A stretch of 64,000 nucleotides of DNA from Lederbergia lenta NBRC 16444 (GTDB lineage Bacteria > Bacillota > Bacilli > Bacillales > Bacillaceae_C). Below the pieces are notes generated by a model. The model worked only from the letters and a program-made list of their open reading frames with translations, was not told the origin of the DNA and did not search any database. The stretch is taken from positions 620,001 to 684,000 of the forward strand of contig NZ_BCVC01000001.1 in assembly GCF_001591545.1 (NCBI RefSeq), written 5' to 3'. Position numbers and translations under genes: made by a program. Positions 17,001 through 25,838 of the stretch are shown piece by piece (within the stretch, counting starts at the first letter, position 1; each line of letters opens with the position of its first letter).

Positions 17001-17860
17001 TGGATTTTTTTCATGATTTGATGACTTATGAATTTTTACAAAAGGCAATGATTACATCTATTATGGTCGGGATTATTTGCGGTGTCATAGGCAGCTTCAT
17101 CGTTTTACGTGGTATGGCTTTGATGGGTGACGCCATATCGCATGCTGTTTTACCTGGTGTTGCCATATCATATATGTTAGGTATTAGCTATTTTTATGGA
17201 GCTGTAGTGGTTGGTGTGCTGACGGCTCTAGGAATTGGAGCAATTAGTCAAAATAGCCGCGTCAAAAATGATTCCTCGATTGGTATTGTTTTTTCAGCTG
17301 CATTCGCTTTAGGGATCATACTTATTACGAAGGCTCAAAGCGCGACGGATCTAACTCAAATCTTATTTGGAAATGTGTTGTCTGTTCGATCATCGGATAT
17401 GTGGCTGACGTTAGTTATAGGGGCTATTGTGATCCTAGTTGTCATCCTTTTTTACAAGGAATTGCTTGTTTCAAGCTTTGATGAAACGATGGCAGCTGCG
17501 TACGGGTTAAAAACGCGCTTTATTCATTATGGCATTATGGTTCTATTGACACTCGTGACAGTTGCTTCCTTGCAAACTGTTGGCGTTATCCTTGTTGTTT
17601 CAATGTTGATTACACCAGCTTCAACGGCGTATCTTTTAACCAATCGATTATCTACTATGATCGTACTAGCAGCCATCTTTGGCGCACTTTCTTCGATCAT
17701 CGGATTATACTGTAGTTTTGTCTATAATTTGCCTTCAGGACCAGTTATTGCTTTGGCAACTACTGCTATATTCCTAGGCGCATTTATTTTTTCTCCAAAG
17801 CAAGGGATTCTTTGGCGTATGTTTAAAAGCAATAAAAAGAGAGCGGCCATTGATCAATAA
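17000..17860 (+). CDS. mntC: Manganese/zinc ABC transporter permease (ABC-3 family)
   Basis: A 286-residue membrane protein with about eight hydrophobic helices. The family signature VLRGMALMGDAISHAVLPGVA is near residue 35. It starts inside the ATPase stop codon, so the two are coupled. B. subtilis MntABCD uses two permeases; here only one is encoded, as in many Tro/Znu systems, and it probably acts as a homodimer. Confidence 0.9.
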   Translation: MDFFHDLMTYEFLQKAMITSIMVGIICGVIGSFIVLRGMALMGDAISHAVLPGVAISYMLGISYFYGAVVVGVLTALGIGAISQNSRVKNDSSIGIVFSAAFALGIILITKAQSATDLTQILFGNVLSVRSSDMWLTLVIGAIVILVVILFYKELLVSSFDETMAAAYGLKTRFIHYGIMVLLTLVTVASLQTVGVILVVSMLITPASTAYLLTNRLSTMIVLAAIFGALSSIIGLYCSFVYNLPSGPVIALATTAIFLGAFIFSPKQGILWRMFKSNKKRAAIDQ

Positions 17861-17900
17861 CAAATAATGAACATTATCTTTAAAAGGGGAGTATGAAAAA

Positions 17901-18848
17901 ATGGGAAAAATCTTTAAAGGAATAATTGTGGCAAGTATGGCAGTTTTTTTACTCGCTGCCTGTGGAAAGGACGATAATCCAAAGGAAAAAACATCCGACA
18001 AGGATAAACCATTACAGGTTGTTACATCTTTTACGATTATTGAGGACATTGCTAGAGAAATAGGCGGCGATGCGGTTGAAATTCATAACCTAGTACCAAC
18101 AGGGACTGACCCGCACGAATATGAACCACTCCCACAAGATGTAAAAAAAGCAACGGATGCAGACATCTTATTTTATAATGGTTTAAACCTTGAAGGTGGA
18201 AAACATGGTTGGTTCTTTAAAATGATTGATTCAGTAGGACAAAAGGAAGAAAATATTTATAGTTTGACAGAACGTGTGGAGCCGATGTATTTAAGTGGTG
18301 ATGATGGTAAGGATGAAGAAATCAACCCACATGCATTTATTGACCCTGATGTGGGTATCAAAATGGCTGAAGATATGCGGGATGCCTTGATGGAAAAAGA
18401 TCCGGATCGCAAAGATTATTACGAGGAAAGAGGAAATGAATATATAAGCAGATTACAAGAAATTAATAAAGAATATGAACAGAAAATTAATGATATCCCG
18501 AAAGAAAAACGTATCCTCGTGACAAGTGAACGTGCCTTCCAATATATGGCTGCCCATTATGGTTTAGAAGAAGGATTTATTTGGGAAATTGATACAGAGG
18601 AGAATGGATCACCTCAACAAATTAAATCATTAGTCAGTTTTGTTAAAGAACGTCAAGTTCCGGTTCTCTTTATCGAGTCTAATGTAGATGCAAGACCAAT
18701 GGAAACTGTATCAAAGGAAACGGGGATTCCATTTAGTAAGAAGCCAATTTATTCTGATGAAATTGGAAAGCCAGGTGAGGAAGTTGACACATACATGAAA
18801 TATTTACATTATAATATCAAACTAATTCATGATGAACTAAGCAAATAA
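17901..18848 (+). CDS. mntA: Metal ABC transporter substrate-binding lipoprotein
   Basis: A 315-residue family 9 metal-binding protein. Lipobox LLAAC with Cys21. Candidate ligands: His72 in GTDPHEYEP, His in NPHAFIDP, Glu in TSERAFQ and Asp in IYSDEIG, the set known from PsaA/MntA-type proteins. The long His-rich loop common in zinc-specific ZnuA is absent, which also favours manganese. Last gene of the operon, followed by a strong terminator. Confidence 0.9.
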   Translation: MGKIFKGIIVASMAVFLLAACGKDDNPKEKTSDKDKPLQVVTSFTIIEDIAREIGGDAVEIHNLVPTGTDPHEYEPLPQDVKKATDADILFYNGLNLEGGKHGWFFKMIDSVGQKEENIYSLTERVEPMYLSGDDGKDEEINPHAFIDPDVGIKMAEDMRDALMEKDPDRKDYYEERGNEYISRLQEINKEYEQKINDIPKEKRILVTSERAFQYMAAHYGLEEGFIWEIDTEENGSPQQIKSLVSFVKERQVPVLFIESNVDARPMETVSKETGIPFSKKPIYSDEIGKPGEEVDTYMKYLHYNIKLIHDELSK

Positions 18849-18858
18849 TGTGTAACAG

Positions 18859-18903
18859 AAAAGTCTCCACTCGATTCGATTTCTGAAGTGGAGACTTTTT
18901 TAG
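18859..18903 (+). terminator. Rho-independent terminator of the metal transporter operon
   Basis: AAAAGTCTCCACT pairs with AGTGGAGACTTTT, followed by more T. Strong stem and T run. Confidence 0.9.
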
Positions 18904-19068
18904 TTTAATGGATGAAACTACATCTCTTTTTTTGTAGGTTGACACTATGTTGGACTTGGAAAGGAAACCCCCAGCATAATTAAATTGATTGAGAGAAAAT
19001 GAGTGCAACCTTAAGGAAGGAATATGTATAATAAAATGGTGAAAAAGCCACAAGTAGGGAGAGGCAAT

Positions 19069-19629
19069 ATGAGTTTAGACTTTAAGCTTTTTGAAAAGAT
19101 TAATCAGTTTGCAGGGCAAAGTAATCTGCTTGATCAATTGGTTTTATTATTTTCTACATACGGCCCAATTATGTTCGGCTTGGTGTTTGTGTGGCTTTGG
19201 TTTTCTAAATCGGGAAATAAATATGAAAATCGACAAATTGTATTGTTAGCAATTACAATTACGGTCATTGTCCTGGGAGCAAACAAAATAATCGAAATGA
19301 TATATTTTCGTCCACGTCCATTTGTCACACATGCGGTTCATTTGCTAAGTGATAAATCAGATTTAGACCCCTCTTTCCCGAGTAATCATTCTGCAGGATC
19401 TTTTGCATTAGCATTTGCGCTTTTTTGGAAACGAAGAAAAATTGGTACTGTTCTATTAGTATTCGCTGTTTGTATGGCTCTATCACGAATTTTTGTCGGA
19501 GTACACTATCCACTTGACGTACTGGCAGGAGCAGTTATCGCATTCTTAGTCACATACATTGTTATGTCAAAAAGCCGTTATCTTGAACCATTATATAATA
19601 AGATTATTCATATTTTTAGTAAGAAATAG
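19069..19629 (+). CDS. bcrC: PAP2-family phosphatase, probable undecaprenyl-diphosphate phosphatase (BcrC type)
   Basis: A 186-residue membrane protein with about five helices and the three phosphatase motifs: K-x7-RPRP (NKIIEMIYFRPRP), PSNHSAGS and SRIFVGVHYPLDV. In BcrC these remove one phosphate from undecaprenyl diphosphate outside the membrane, recycling the wall lipid carrier and giving bacitracin resistance. Start at ATG 19069 just after AGGGAGAGG; an upstream in-frame ATG (19024) adds a polar stretch without a good site. Single gene with its own terminator. Another PAP2 substrate is possible, so the symbol is tentative. Confidence 0.8.
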   Translation: MSLDFKLFEKINQFAGQSNLLDQLVLLFSTYGPIMFGLVFVWLWFSKSGNKYENRQIVLLAITITVIVLGANKIIEMIYFRPRPFVTHAVHLLSDKSDLDPSFPSNHSAGSFALAFALFWKRRKIGTVLLVFAVCMALSRIFVGVHYPLDVLAGAVIAFLVTYIVMSKSRYLEPLYNKIIHIFSKK

Positions 19630-19646
19630 AATTCGTTAGTCCAATG

Positions 19647-19697
19647 AATGAAAGCCGATTTTTCTCCATTAATGGGAAAATCGGTTTTCATTATTTT
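19647..19697 (+). terminator. Rho-independent terminator of the PAP2 gene
   Basis: A 16-bp stem, AATGAAAGCCGATTTT pairing with AAAATCGGTTTTCATT (one G-U), then TTTT. Confidence 0.85.
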
Positions 19698-19910
19698 GAA
19701 TGATATCATACTACTAATCAAATTTAAACGAATGGCGGTTTTTGAAAAATCTACTTTTACAACGACAAAAAAAGACAAAATACAATTATCTTTTTAAAAA
19801 TATGAAAAAAACATCATTATCTGCTTGTAAACTGCTACGTATAAGTTGATAATAAACTGAGAAGTATCTATATATGGGCTATCTATATTCATGGAGGGGT
19901 AATGATCTAG

Positions 19911-20930
19911 ATGAATGGTATCACAGAAGTTTTTCAGAAAAAGGGAATAAAACGTTTCATTATTTTCGCTTTAATCGTTTTTATTCTATTTATGATGAGA
20001 AGTATGATTAATTTAATCTTACTTACATTTATATTTTCTTATTTAATGAATCGTCTTGTAGAATTTGCTGTAAGGCGTGTGCCATTAAATCGAAGATTGC
20101 TTGTTTTACTAATGTATACATTAATTGTAGGCCTGTTAACATTCGGATTAGTGAAATATTTACCGATCATTACAATCGAAATTAGTGAGCTCATCAAACG
20201 GATAACAGCTTTTTATACACAGCCTCATGATAATGTACTAATTAATTATATTGAAACGGTTATTTCTAACAATCAAATTGCAGCATATTTAGAGAACGGC
20301 CTATCTTTCTTACTCAAGTCATTTACTGATATTAGTAAAACTAGTATTCAGGTACTAATAGCCTTGATTTTAAGTTTGTTCTTTTTATTAGAAAAACCAC
20401 GCTTACAAGAATTTACGAATAAATTTAAAAGCAGTAAGATTGCTCCTTTTTATTATGAGATTGAATTTTTTGGGAGAAAATTCACGCGTACATTTGGAAA
20501 GGTAATTGAAGCTCAATTCATCATTGCTATTATTAACTGTGTGCTAACTGTAGTAGCATTGATGATTATGGGATTTCCACAAATATTCGGTTTGGCGATT
20601 ATGATATTCTTTCTGGGGCTCATTCCAGTAGCAGGTGTGATCATTTCACTTATCCCACTTTGCTTAATAGCATATACAATTGGAGGAGCTGTTAAGGTGA
20701 TTTATGTGATAATCGCAATCATGATTATCCATGCGGTAGAAGCATATATTTTAAACCCGAAGTTAATGTCCTCAAAAACAGATTTGCCTGTTTTTTATAC
20801 CTTCGTAGTTCTTATCTTTTCCCAAAACTATTTTGGGGTTTGGGGACTAATTATAGGAATTCCAGTATTTGTATTCCTACTAGATGTACTCGATGTGACA
20901 AATAAAGAAATAGCAAAACCACTGACTTAA
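19911..20930 (+). CDS. AI-2E family transporter (PerM/TqsA-like membrane protein)
   Basis: A 339-residue protein with about eight membrane helices: a cluster at the N-terminus (IIFALIVFILFMMRSMINLI), a middle extracytoplasmic segment, and a C-terminal cluster with FFLGLIPVAGVIISLIP and the family segment NYFGVWGLIIGIPVFVF. Members include the autoinducer-2 exporter TqsA and several sodium/proton antiporters of Bacillus, so the cargo is uncertain. Preceded by GGAGGGG and followed by a terminator; stands alone. Confidence 0.85.
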   Translation: MNGITEVFQKKGIKRFIIFALIVFILFMMRSMINLILLTFIFSYLMNRLVEFAVRRVPLNRRLLVLLMYTLIVGLLTFGLVKYLPIITIEISELIKRITAFYTQPHDNVLINYIETVISNNQIAAYLENGLSFLLKSFTDISKTSIQVLIALILSLFFLLEKPRLQEFTNKFKSSKIAPFYYEIEFFGRKFTRTFGKVIEAQFIIAIINCVLTVVALMIMGFPQIFGLAIMIFFLGLIPVAGVIISLIPLCLIAYTIGGAVKVIYVIIAIMIIHAVEAYILNPKLMSSKTDLPVFYTFVVLIFSQNYFGVWGLIIGIPVFVFLLDVLDVTNKEIAKPLT

Positions 20931-20998
20931 CTATAATAAATTGCTAAAGAAATAGCTGAATATCTAAGTATCAGAAATAATACACATAGTCCCAAGTA

Positions 20999-21037
20999 AA
21001 AAACCGGTAGGAGATTTATTATCCTTTCGGTTTTTTT
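20999..21037 (+). terminator. Rho-independent terminator of the AI-2E family gene
   Basis: AAACCGGTAGGA pairs with TCCTTTCGGTTT (one T-T mismatch, one G-U), then a run of T. Confidence 0.85.
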
Positions 21038-21110
21038 GTCTTCGTATTTAAAATCATTATATTGTCATTTATAAGCTGGAAGTGAAATCACTAGAAAGTC
21101 AATTCTGAAT

Positions 21111-21174
21111 TGGCCGAATGAGCCAATAACATGTCCTTATAGACCATGACTAATTATTACTTGGAAAGTAAGAT
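21111..21174 (+). promoter_or_regulatory. AraC-type activator site (two direct repeats) and promoter before the first sulfatase-like gene
   Basis: TGGCCGAATGAGCCAA (21111-21126) and TGTCCTTATAGACCAT (21132-21147) are related 16-mers exactly 21 bp apart. A -10 box TAAGAT lies at 21169-21174 and the proximal repeat touches the -35 position, as in class II AraC activation. The same arrangement occurs at 32797-32860. Confidence 0.6.
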
Positions 21175-21228
21175 AGTAGAAAGAGAATAATCTTTTATCG
21201 AAAATTAAGGTATACGAGGAGGGAACAA

Positions 21229-22611
21229 ATGAAAATAATCTTTATCTCATTAGATACTCTAAGGGCTAAAAGATTAGGAAGTTATGGATATAGGCTTCCT
21301 ACTAGTCCATATATAGACCATATTGCAAGTCAAGGCGCTTTATTTGAAAGCGCTTACGCATCGGACATACCTACAGAGGTGGCTCATACTAGTATTTTTA
21401 CAGGAAACGTTGGATTAACAACAGGTGTAGTTTCTCATGGTTCGCCTTCTACTTATCTGCCAAAAGAATATGATTGGTTGCCTGCGATACTTCGAAAAGC
21501 AGGATATACAACAGCTGCAGTCGATAATATGTATAACCTAAAAGAATGGTTTGCCAGAGGCTATCAATATTATATGAATTCAGTCGGTAAAACTAGATGG
21601 ATTGATGGACAGGCAATTAATAAATTGGCAAAACCTTGGATTAAAGAACATAAAGATGAAGATTTCTTTCTATTTCTTCATTACTGGGACCCACATACAC
21701 CATATTTACCGCCAAAAGAGTATATTCCATCATTTTATGATTCTAATAAAGATCCTTATGACCCTACTAACAAAAGTATGGAGCCGGCGTTCAATCATCC
21801 AGCATATCCTTTTTTTAAATATCATCATTATGACTTGCTTGGAAAAATTACTGATGTAAATTATGTAAATGCTTTATATGATGCTGAGATTAGATATTTG
21901 GATGATCTCCTAAAAGATTTAGACGAATTTCTGTACAACGAGGGGATTCAGGAAGACACTTTGTTGGTTCTGTTCGGAGACCATGGTGAAAGTCTAACTG
22001 AACATGATATTTACTGGGATCATTGCGGGCTATATGAGGAAACTGTCCATATACCGGTCATTATTCGTTGGCCTGGACATATTCCAGCTGGCGTTAGAAT
22101 TTCTAATCTTGTACAACATGTTGATATAATGCCGACTATTCTAGAATCACTTGGCCTTGAAACCCCAAAGAATATTGATGGAAAAAGTCTATGGCCACTT
22201 ATTCGAGGGGATCAAGTAGAACATCATAAGGAGATATATTTGAGCGAATGTGCTTGGCAAGCAGCGAGAGGAATCCGAACTGATCGATTTAAATATATTG
22301 AAACCTATGACTCCGGTCCTTTTACACGACCTCCTGTTGAATTATATGACTTAATAAAAGATCCGAATGAAGAAAATAATCTTGTAGATTTATACCCGAA
22401 GCAAGTGGAGGGTTACCGAAATAAATTGAATAATTGGGTGCAATCTAAGCTCGACCATCGAGAAGATCCTATGGAACGCGTGATTATGCAAGAAGGATTA
22501 CCATTTAGAAAAAGAATTGAAAAAGTGCTTAGCGAATACAGTTTGTCTTGGGATGATTGGAAAGAAAATCCTAGGAGAGAAAGGATCGATTTTGCTGTAA
22601 GAATTCAGTAA
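21229..22611 (+). CDS. Sulfatase-fold hydrolase with Thr at the nucleophile position (alkaline phosphatase superfamily), first paralogue
   Basis: A 460-residue enzyme without a signal peptide, so cytosolic. Metal-site elements of the superfamily are present: Asp9 in ISLDTLR, and DHGE at 251-254. The active-site segment reads PTEVAHTSIFTG. Counting back from the conserved TG, Thr49 stands where sulfatases have the Cys/Ser converted to formylglycine, and His53 replaces the Arg of C-x-P-x-R. Such a site cannot be matured to formylglycine, so a Thr-nucleophile phosphodiesterase, phosphonate hydrolase or unusual sulfatase is more likely. The protein shares DPH-PYLPP and the DH-GLYE segment with the paralogue at 35147. 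It starts the operon leading to the Opp-type transporter and has an AraC-type promoter. Confidence 0.85.
   Translation: MKIIFISLDTLRAKRLGSYGYRLPTSPYIDHIASQGALFESAYASDIPTEVAHTSIFTGNVGLTTGVVSHGSPSTYLPKEYDWLPAILRKAGYTTAAVDNMYNLKEWFARGYQYYMNSVGKTRWIDGQAINKLAKPWIKEHKDEDFFLFLHYWDPHTPYLPPKEYIPSFYDSNKDPYDPTNKSMEPAFNHPAYPFFKYHHYDLLGKITDVNYVNALYDAEIRYLDDLLKDLDEFLYNEGIQEDTLLVLFGDHGESLTEHDIYWDHCGLYEETVHIPVIIRWPGHIPAGVRISNLVQHVDIMPTILESLGLETPKNIDGKSLWPLIRGDQVEHHKEIYLSECAWQAARGIRTDRFKYIETYDSGPFTRPPVELYDLIKDPNEENNLVDLYPKQVEGYRNKLNNWVQSKLDHREDPMERVIMQEGLPFRKRIEKVLSEYSLSWDDWKENPRRERIDFAVRIQ
21345..21358. promoter_or_regulatory. Catabolite-responsive element (cre) inside the first sulfatase-like gene
   Basis: TGAAAGCGCTTACG matches 13 of 14 positions of a cre consensus (TGWAARCGYTWNCW). 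It is ~120 bases into the coding region, a place where CcpA is known to act by roadblock. It could also be chance, since it encodes ordinary codons. Confidence 0.45.
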
Positions 22612-22633
22612 TAGGTTCTAGCTTGAAGGTTAC

Positions 22634-22684
22634 GTTCTTTTGGTCTCAATTTAAATAAAATGATCGCGTCGGAAACAAAAGAAC
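22634..22684 (+). other. Inverted repeat between the first sulfatase-like gene and the transporter
   Basis: GTTCTTTTG and CAAAAGAAC (9 bp) are separated by about 33 bases. Too wide a loop for a clear terminator; may form mRNA structure between the two genes. Confidence 0.3.
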
Positions 22685-22817
22685 ATTCCCTATGAGATAT
22701 TTATCCGAACTGTATTTACACTAAAAGTTGGAGAAGGGAGGTGCGCCATAGTTATTAACTAAGTATTAGGAATGGTTAATCTATTGCTGGTGCAGAATTC
22801 GTTAAGGGGGGAAATCG

Positions 22818-24758
22818 ATGAGAATATCTGTTAAATCTAGTTTCATTTTTTTATTACTATTTTCTATGATTATTGTTGGTTGTTCACCAAAAAGTGACCC
22901 TACTGTGAACAAGGAAAAGGGAGATCAAAAGGATGAAGGAAATAAAGAAACAAAGGTAGTGGATGTTTCAGAAATAAGCGAGTTTCATCAAGCTCCGATG
23001 CTCGATGATATGGATCTGCCAGATGTAAAAGATAGGATACCATTAGAGCCAAAAATACCAAATGAAATGCCTCATGAATTTCTTACAGTTGAGATTGGTA
23101 AGTATGGAGGAACACTTAATACGGTAGCTCAATCCGTCAACTGGGACCCAGACCTATTTGTTATGAGTAATGAGCCGCTATTAAATACTCCAGGTATTCT
23201 AGGCGAAGAAGTTACAGCAAATGTGCTTAAAGACTATGAAGTAACTGACGATCAAAAAGTCTTTACATTCTATATGAGGGAAGGTTTAAAGTGGTCCGAT
23301 GGAGAGCCAGTTACAACTGAAGATGTTAGATTTGCCATTGAGGATGTCCAGTTTAATGAGGAAATTATGCCGATATTGCCTGCTTGGCTGCATTCTGGAG
23401 GGAACGTTGATGGTTCACCAATGGAACTAGAAATTGTGGACGAATTTACGTTCAAAATTTCTTTTGCAGAATCTAATGGTGGTTTTCCAATTAGTTTAGC
23501 GATTCAAAACTGGCGTGGATATGCCGATCTTTTAAAACCAGCACATTATTTAAAACAATTTCACAAAGATTATGCAGAGCCAGCTGAGCTAGAAAAACTA
23601 ATTGCTGAGCATGATTTTGAGGAGGACCAAGAAACAGATTGGGTCAACTTCTTTAACTATATGGATATTAATGAAAGAGAAATGAGTCATTCTAATGCCG
23701 TAGGGTTCCCTGTTTTATATCCTTGGATGCTTACGGAAATGACTAAAACCCATGGATTGTATGACAGAAATCCATATTATTTTAAAGTGGATGCTGAAGG
23801 GAATCAGTTACCTTATATTGATTCTATTAAGAGTGCCATTGTACAAGATACTGAAGTAACTGGCTTAAAGGTGATCGCCGGTGAAGTTGATTTCAATAGA
23901 GAGGCGACGGCGCTCGCCAAAATGCCTGTTTATCGAGAAAATGCTGAAAAAGGAGGATATGAAGCAATATTAGCAAATATGCACTTAACACCAACCGATA
24001 TTTTCTTAAATTTAACATATGATGATCCGGTATGGCGCGAAGTCGTGAATGATTTACGTTTTAGACAAGCTTTGAATTATGCGATTGATCGGGATGAAGT
24101 AATTGATACACTCTATTTTGGTTTCGCTGATCCTTCTGAAGTAATTGATAGCACATTTAATTTAGAAAAAGCAAATGCACTATTAGATGATATGGGAATG
24201 AAAAAAGGCGCGGATGGATTTAGAATTGGTCCTGACGGAAAACGATTCTCGATTCCCTTCGAAGTACAAGCCGCAGCACCAGATATTGTCCCACTTGCAG
24301 AGCTACTAACAGAGATGTGGAAAGAGATAGGGATTCATGTGACTGTTAAAACAATTGACGGGACATTATGGAGTACTCGAAATACAGCAAACGAGTTACA
24401 AGCATCGATCATATGGACACATACACCACTTTATTATATGCAAGATTGGGGTCAAGGATTTTGGGGACCACTTTGGGATAAATGGTGGAAATCAGGCGGT
24501 AAAAATGGGGAGGAACCACCTGAGGATGTGAAGGAATACTACAGTTTGATGGATAAAATGAATGTTAGTCCACCGGAAGAAGCTTTGGAAATAATGGATA
24601 CTTTAAGAGGGAAAATGAAAGACAATATATATTATTTTGTTCATATCGAGAATGCGAAACAACCAATGATTGTCAATGCCAAGATCGGAAACATCACTGA
24701 TAAAGGAACAGCAATAAGCATTAATTTCGCAGGTGAACAATGGTTCTTCAAAGAATAA
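22818..24758 (+). CDS. Opp/Dpp-type ABC transporter substrate-binding lipoprotein (SBP family 5)
   Basis: A 646-residue lipoprotein with lipobox IIVGC and Cys22, then a charged Lys/Glu-rich linker. Family 5 features: YGGTLNTV, FTFYMREGLKWSDGEPVTTEDV and RFRQALNYAIDRDEVIDTLYFG. It is about 100 residues longer than usual DppA/OppA and resembles the large subgroup that, in several bacteria, carries oligosaccharides or glycosides rather than peptides. Preceded by AAGGGGGG. It presents the substrate to the permeases at 24840 and 25835. Located between a sulfatase-like enzyme and TIM-barrel genes, so a modified carbohydrate is the best guess. Confidence 0.9.
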   Translation: MRISVKSSFIFLLLFSMIIVGCSPKSDPTVNKEKGDQKDEGNKETKVVDVSEISEFHQAPMLDDMDLPDVKDRIPLEPKIPNEMPHEFLTVEIGKYGGTLNTVAQSVNWDPDLFVMSNEPLLNTPGILGEEVTANVLKDYEVTDDQKVFTFYMREGLKWSDGEPVTTEDVRFAIEDVQFNEEIMPILPAWLHSGGNVDGSPMELEIVDEFTFKISFAESNGGFPISLAIQNWRGYADLLKPAHYLKQFHKDYAEPAELEKLIAEHDFEEDQETDWVNFFNYMDINEREMSHSNAVGFPVLYPWMLTEMTKTHGLYDRNPYYFKVDAEGNQLPYIDSIKSAIVQDTEVTGLKVIAGEVDFNREATALAKMPVYRENAEKGGYEAILANMHLTPTDIFLNLTYDDPVWREVVNDLRFRQALNYAIDRDEVIDTLYFGFADPSEVIDSTFNLEKANALLDDMGMKKGADGFRIGPDGKRFSIPFEVQAAAPDIVPLAELLTEMWKEIGIHVTVKTIDGTLWSTRNTANELQASIIWTHTPLYYMQDWGQGFWGPLWDKWWKSGGKNGEEPPEDVKEYYSLMDKMNVSPPEEALEIMDTLRGKMKDNIYYFVHIENAKQPMIVNAKIGNITDKGTAISINFAGEQWFFKE

Positions 24759-24768
24759 TAGGAAGTGA

Positions 24769-24807
24769 AAACTTAGGTAGTTATTTTGTAAAACTACCTA
24801 AGTTTTT
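24769..24807 (+). terminator. Hairpin between binding-protein and permease genes of the Opp-type operon
   Basis: A 14-bp perfect stem AAACTTAGGTAGTT/AACTACCTAAGTTT with a 9-base loop, followed by TT. It begins eleven bases after the stop codon. Likely a partial terminator that sets a higher level for the binding protein. Confidence 0.7.
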
Positions 24808-24839
24808 CCTTAAATATGAGTATGAAAGGAGATTAATCG

Positions 24840-25838
24840 ATGGCATCATACATTGGGCATCGTCTTATGCAATTAATCCCTTTATTGATTGCGATAAGCA
24901 TTATATCGTTTGCTTTAATTCAATTACCACCTGGAGACTATTTAACAACCTATATAGCCCAACTTGAAATGTCAGGAAATGAAGTATCCGAAGGTACGGT
25001 ACAAAGTTTGAAAAACCAATATGGATTAGATAAGCCGGTATATGTACAGTATTTTATCTGGATAAAAAATATAGTTTTCCATGGAGACTTTGGACGATCT
25101 TTTACTTGGAACGAGCCCGTTAAGGATGTAATAGGCGAACGGCTAGGATTGACGATAGCTATTTCAATCTTTACTTTGATTTTCACCTGGATTGTTGCCA
25201 TACCGATAGGCATCTACTCTGCAATTAGGCAGTATTCCATTTTGGACTATGTATTTACTATTATTGGATTCATTGGCCTCGCGCTACCAAATTTTTTAAT
25301 CGCTCTTGTAGTAATTTATGCAGTTTTTGTCAATACCGGGGTAGCTATTACCGGGTTATTCTCACCTGAATTTGTGTCAGCACCGTGGAGTATAGCTAAG
25401 TTAATGGACATGCTTCAACGAATATGGGTTCCTGTCCTTATTATTGGGACGGCGGGGACTGCAGGTTTGATTCGAGTGATGCGTGGGATGTTATTAGATG
25501 AACTGCAAAAGCAATATGTAATCACTGCCCGGGCAAAAGGCCTGAAAGAAGGAAAGTTATTATTTAAATATCCAGTACGTATGGCGATTAATCCACTCAT
25601 TAGTACAATTGGCTGGACGCTTCCGGCAATTATATCAGGAGAGGCGATTGTTTCGATCGTGCTAAACTTGCCAACTACCGGTCCGATGCTTTTAGATGCT
25701 CTAATGACTCAGGATATGTATTTAGCAGGTAGTTTCATCCTAATATTGAGTGTTTTGACCATTATAGGAACGCTAGTATCCGATATATTATTAGCTTGGA
25801 TAGATCCTCGAATTAGGTTTGGGGGTGTGCAGGAATGA
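24840..25838 (+). CDS. Opp/Dpp-type ABC transporter permease (OppB/DppB)
   Basis: A 332-residue membrane protein with about six helices, beginning IGHRLMQLIPLLIAISIISF. The family segments DYLTTYIAQL, YGLDKPVYVQYFIW and the cytoplasmic loop LLDELQKQYVITARAKGLKE are present. Starts after AAAGGAG and overlaps the next gene by four bases. Confidence 0.92.
   Translation: MASYIGHRLMQLIPLLIAISIISFALIQLPPGDYLTTYIAQLEMSGNEVSEGTVQSLKNQYGLDKPVYVQYFIWIKNIVFHGDFGRSFTWNEPVKDVIGERLGLTIAISIFTLIFTWIVAIPIGIYSAIRQYSILDYVFTIIGFIGLALPNFLIALVVIYAVFVNTGVAITGLFSPEFVSAPWSIAKLMDMLQRIWVPVLIIGTAGTAGLIRVMRGMLLDELQKQYVITARAKGLKEGKLLFKYPVRMAINPLISTIGWTLPAIISGEAIVSIVLNLPTTGPMLLDALMTQDMYLAGSFILILSVLTIIGTLVSDILLAWIDPRIRFGGVQE

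Noticed and set aside
16254-18848. Calling the metal transporter a zinc (Znu/Adc) system
   Set aside because: The upstream palindrome resembles an MntR box and the binding protein lacks a His-rich loop; manganese is favoured, though not proven.
24740-24967. 75-residue plus-strand frame between the binding protein and OppB-type genes
   Set aside because: It overlaps the intergenic hairpin and the ribosome binding site and start of the real permease gene; composition is that of a shadow frame.
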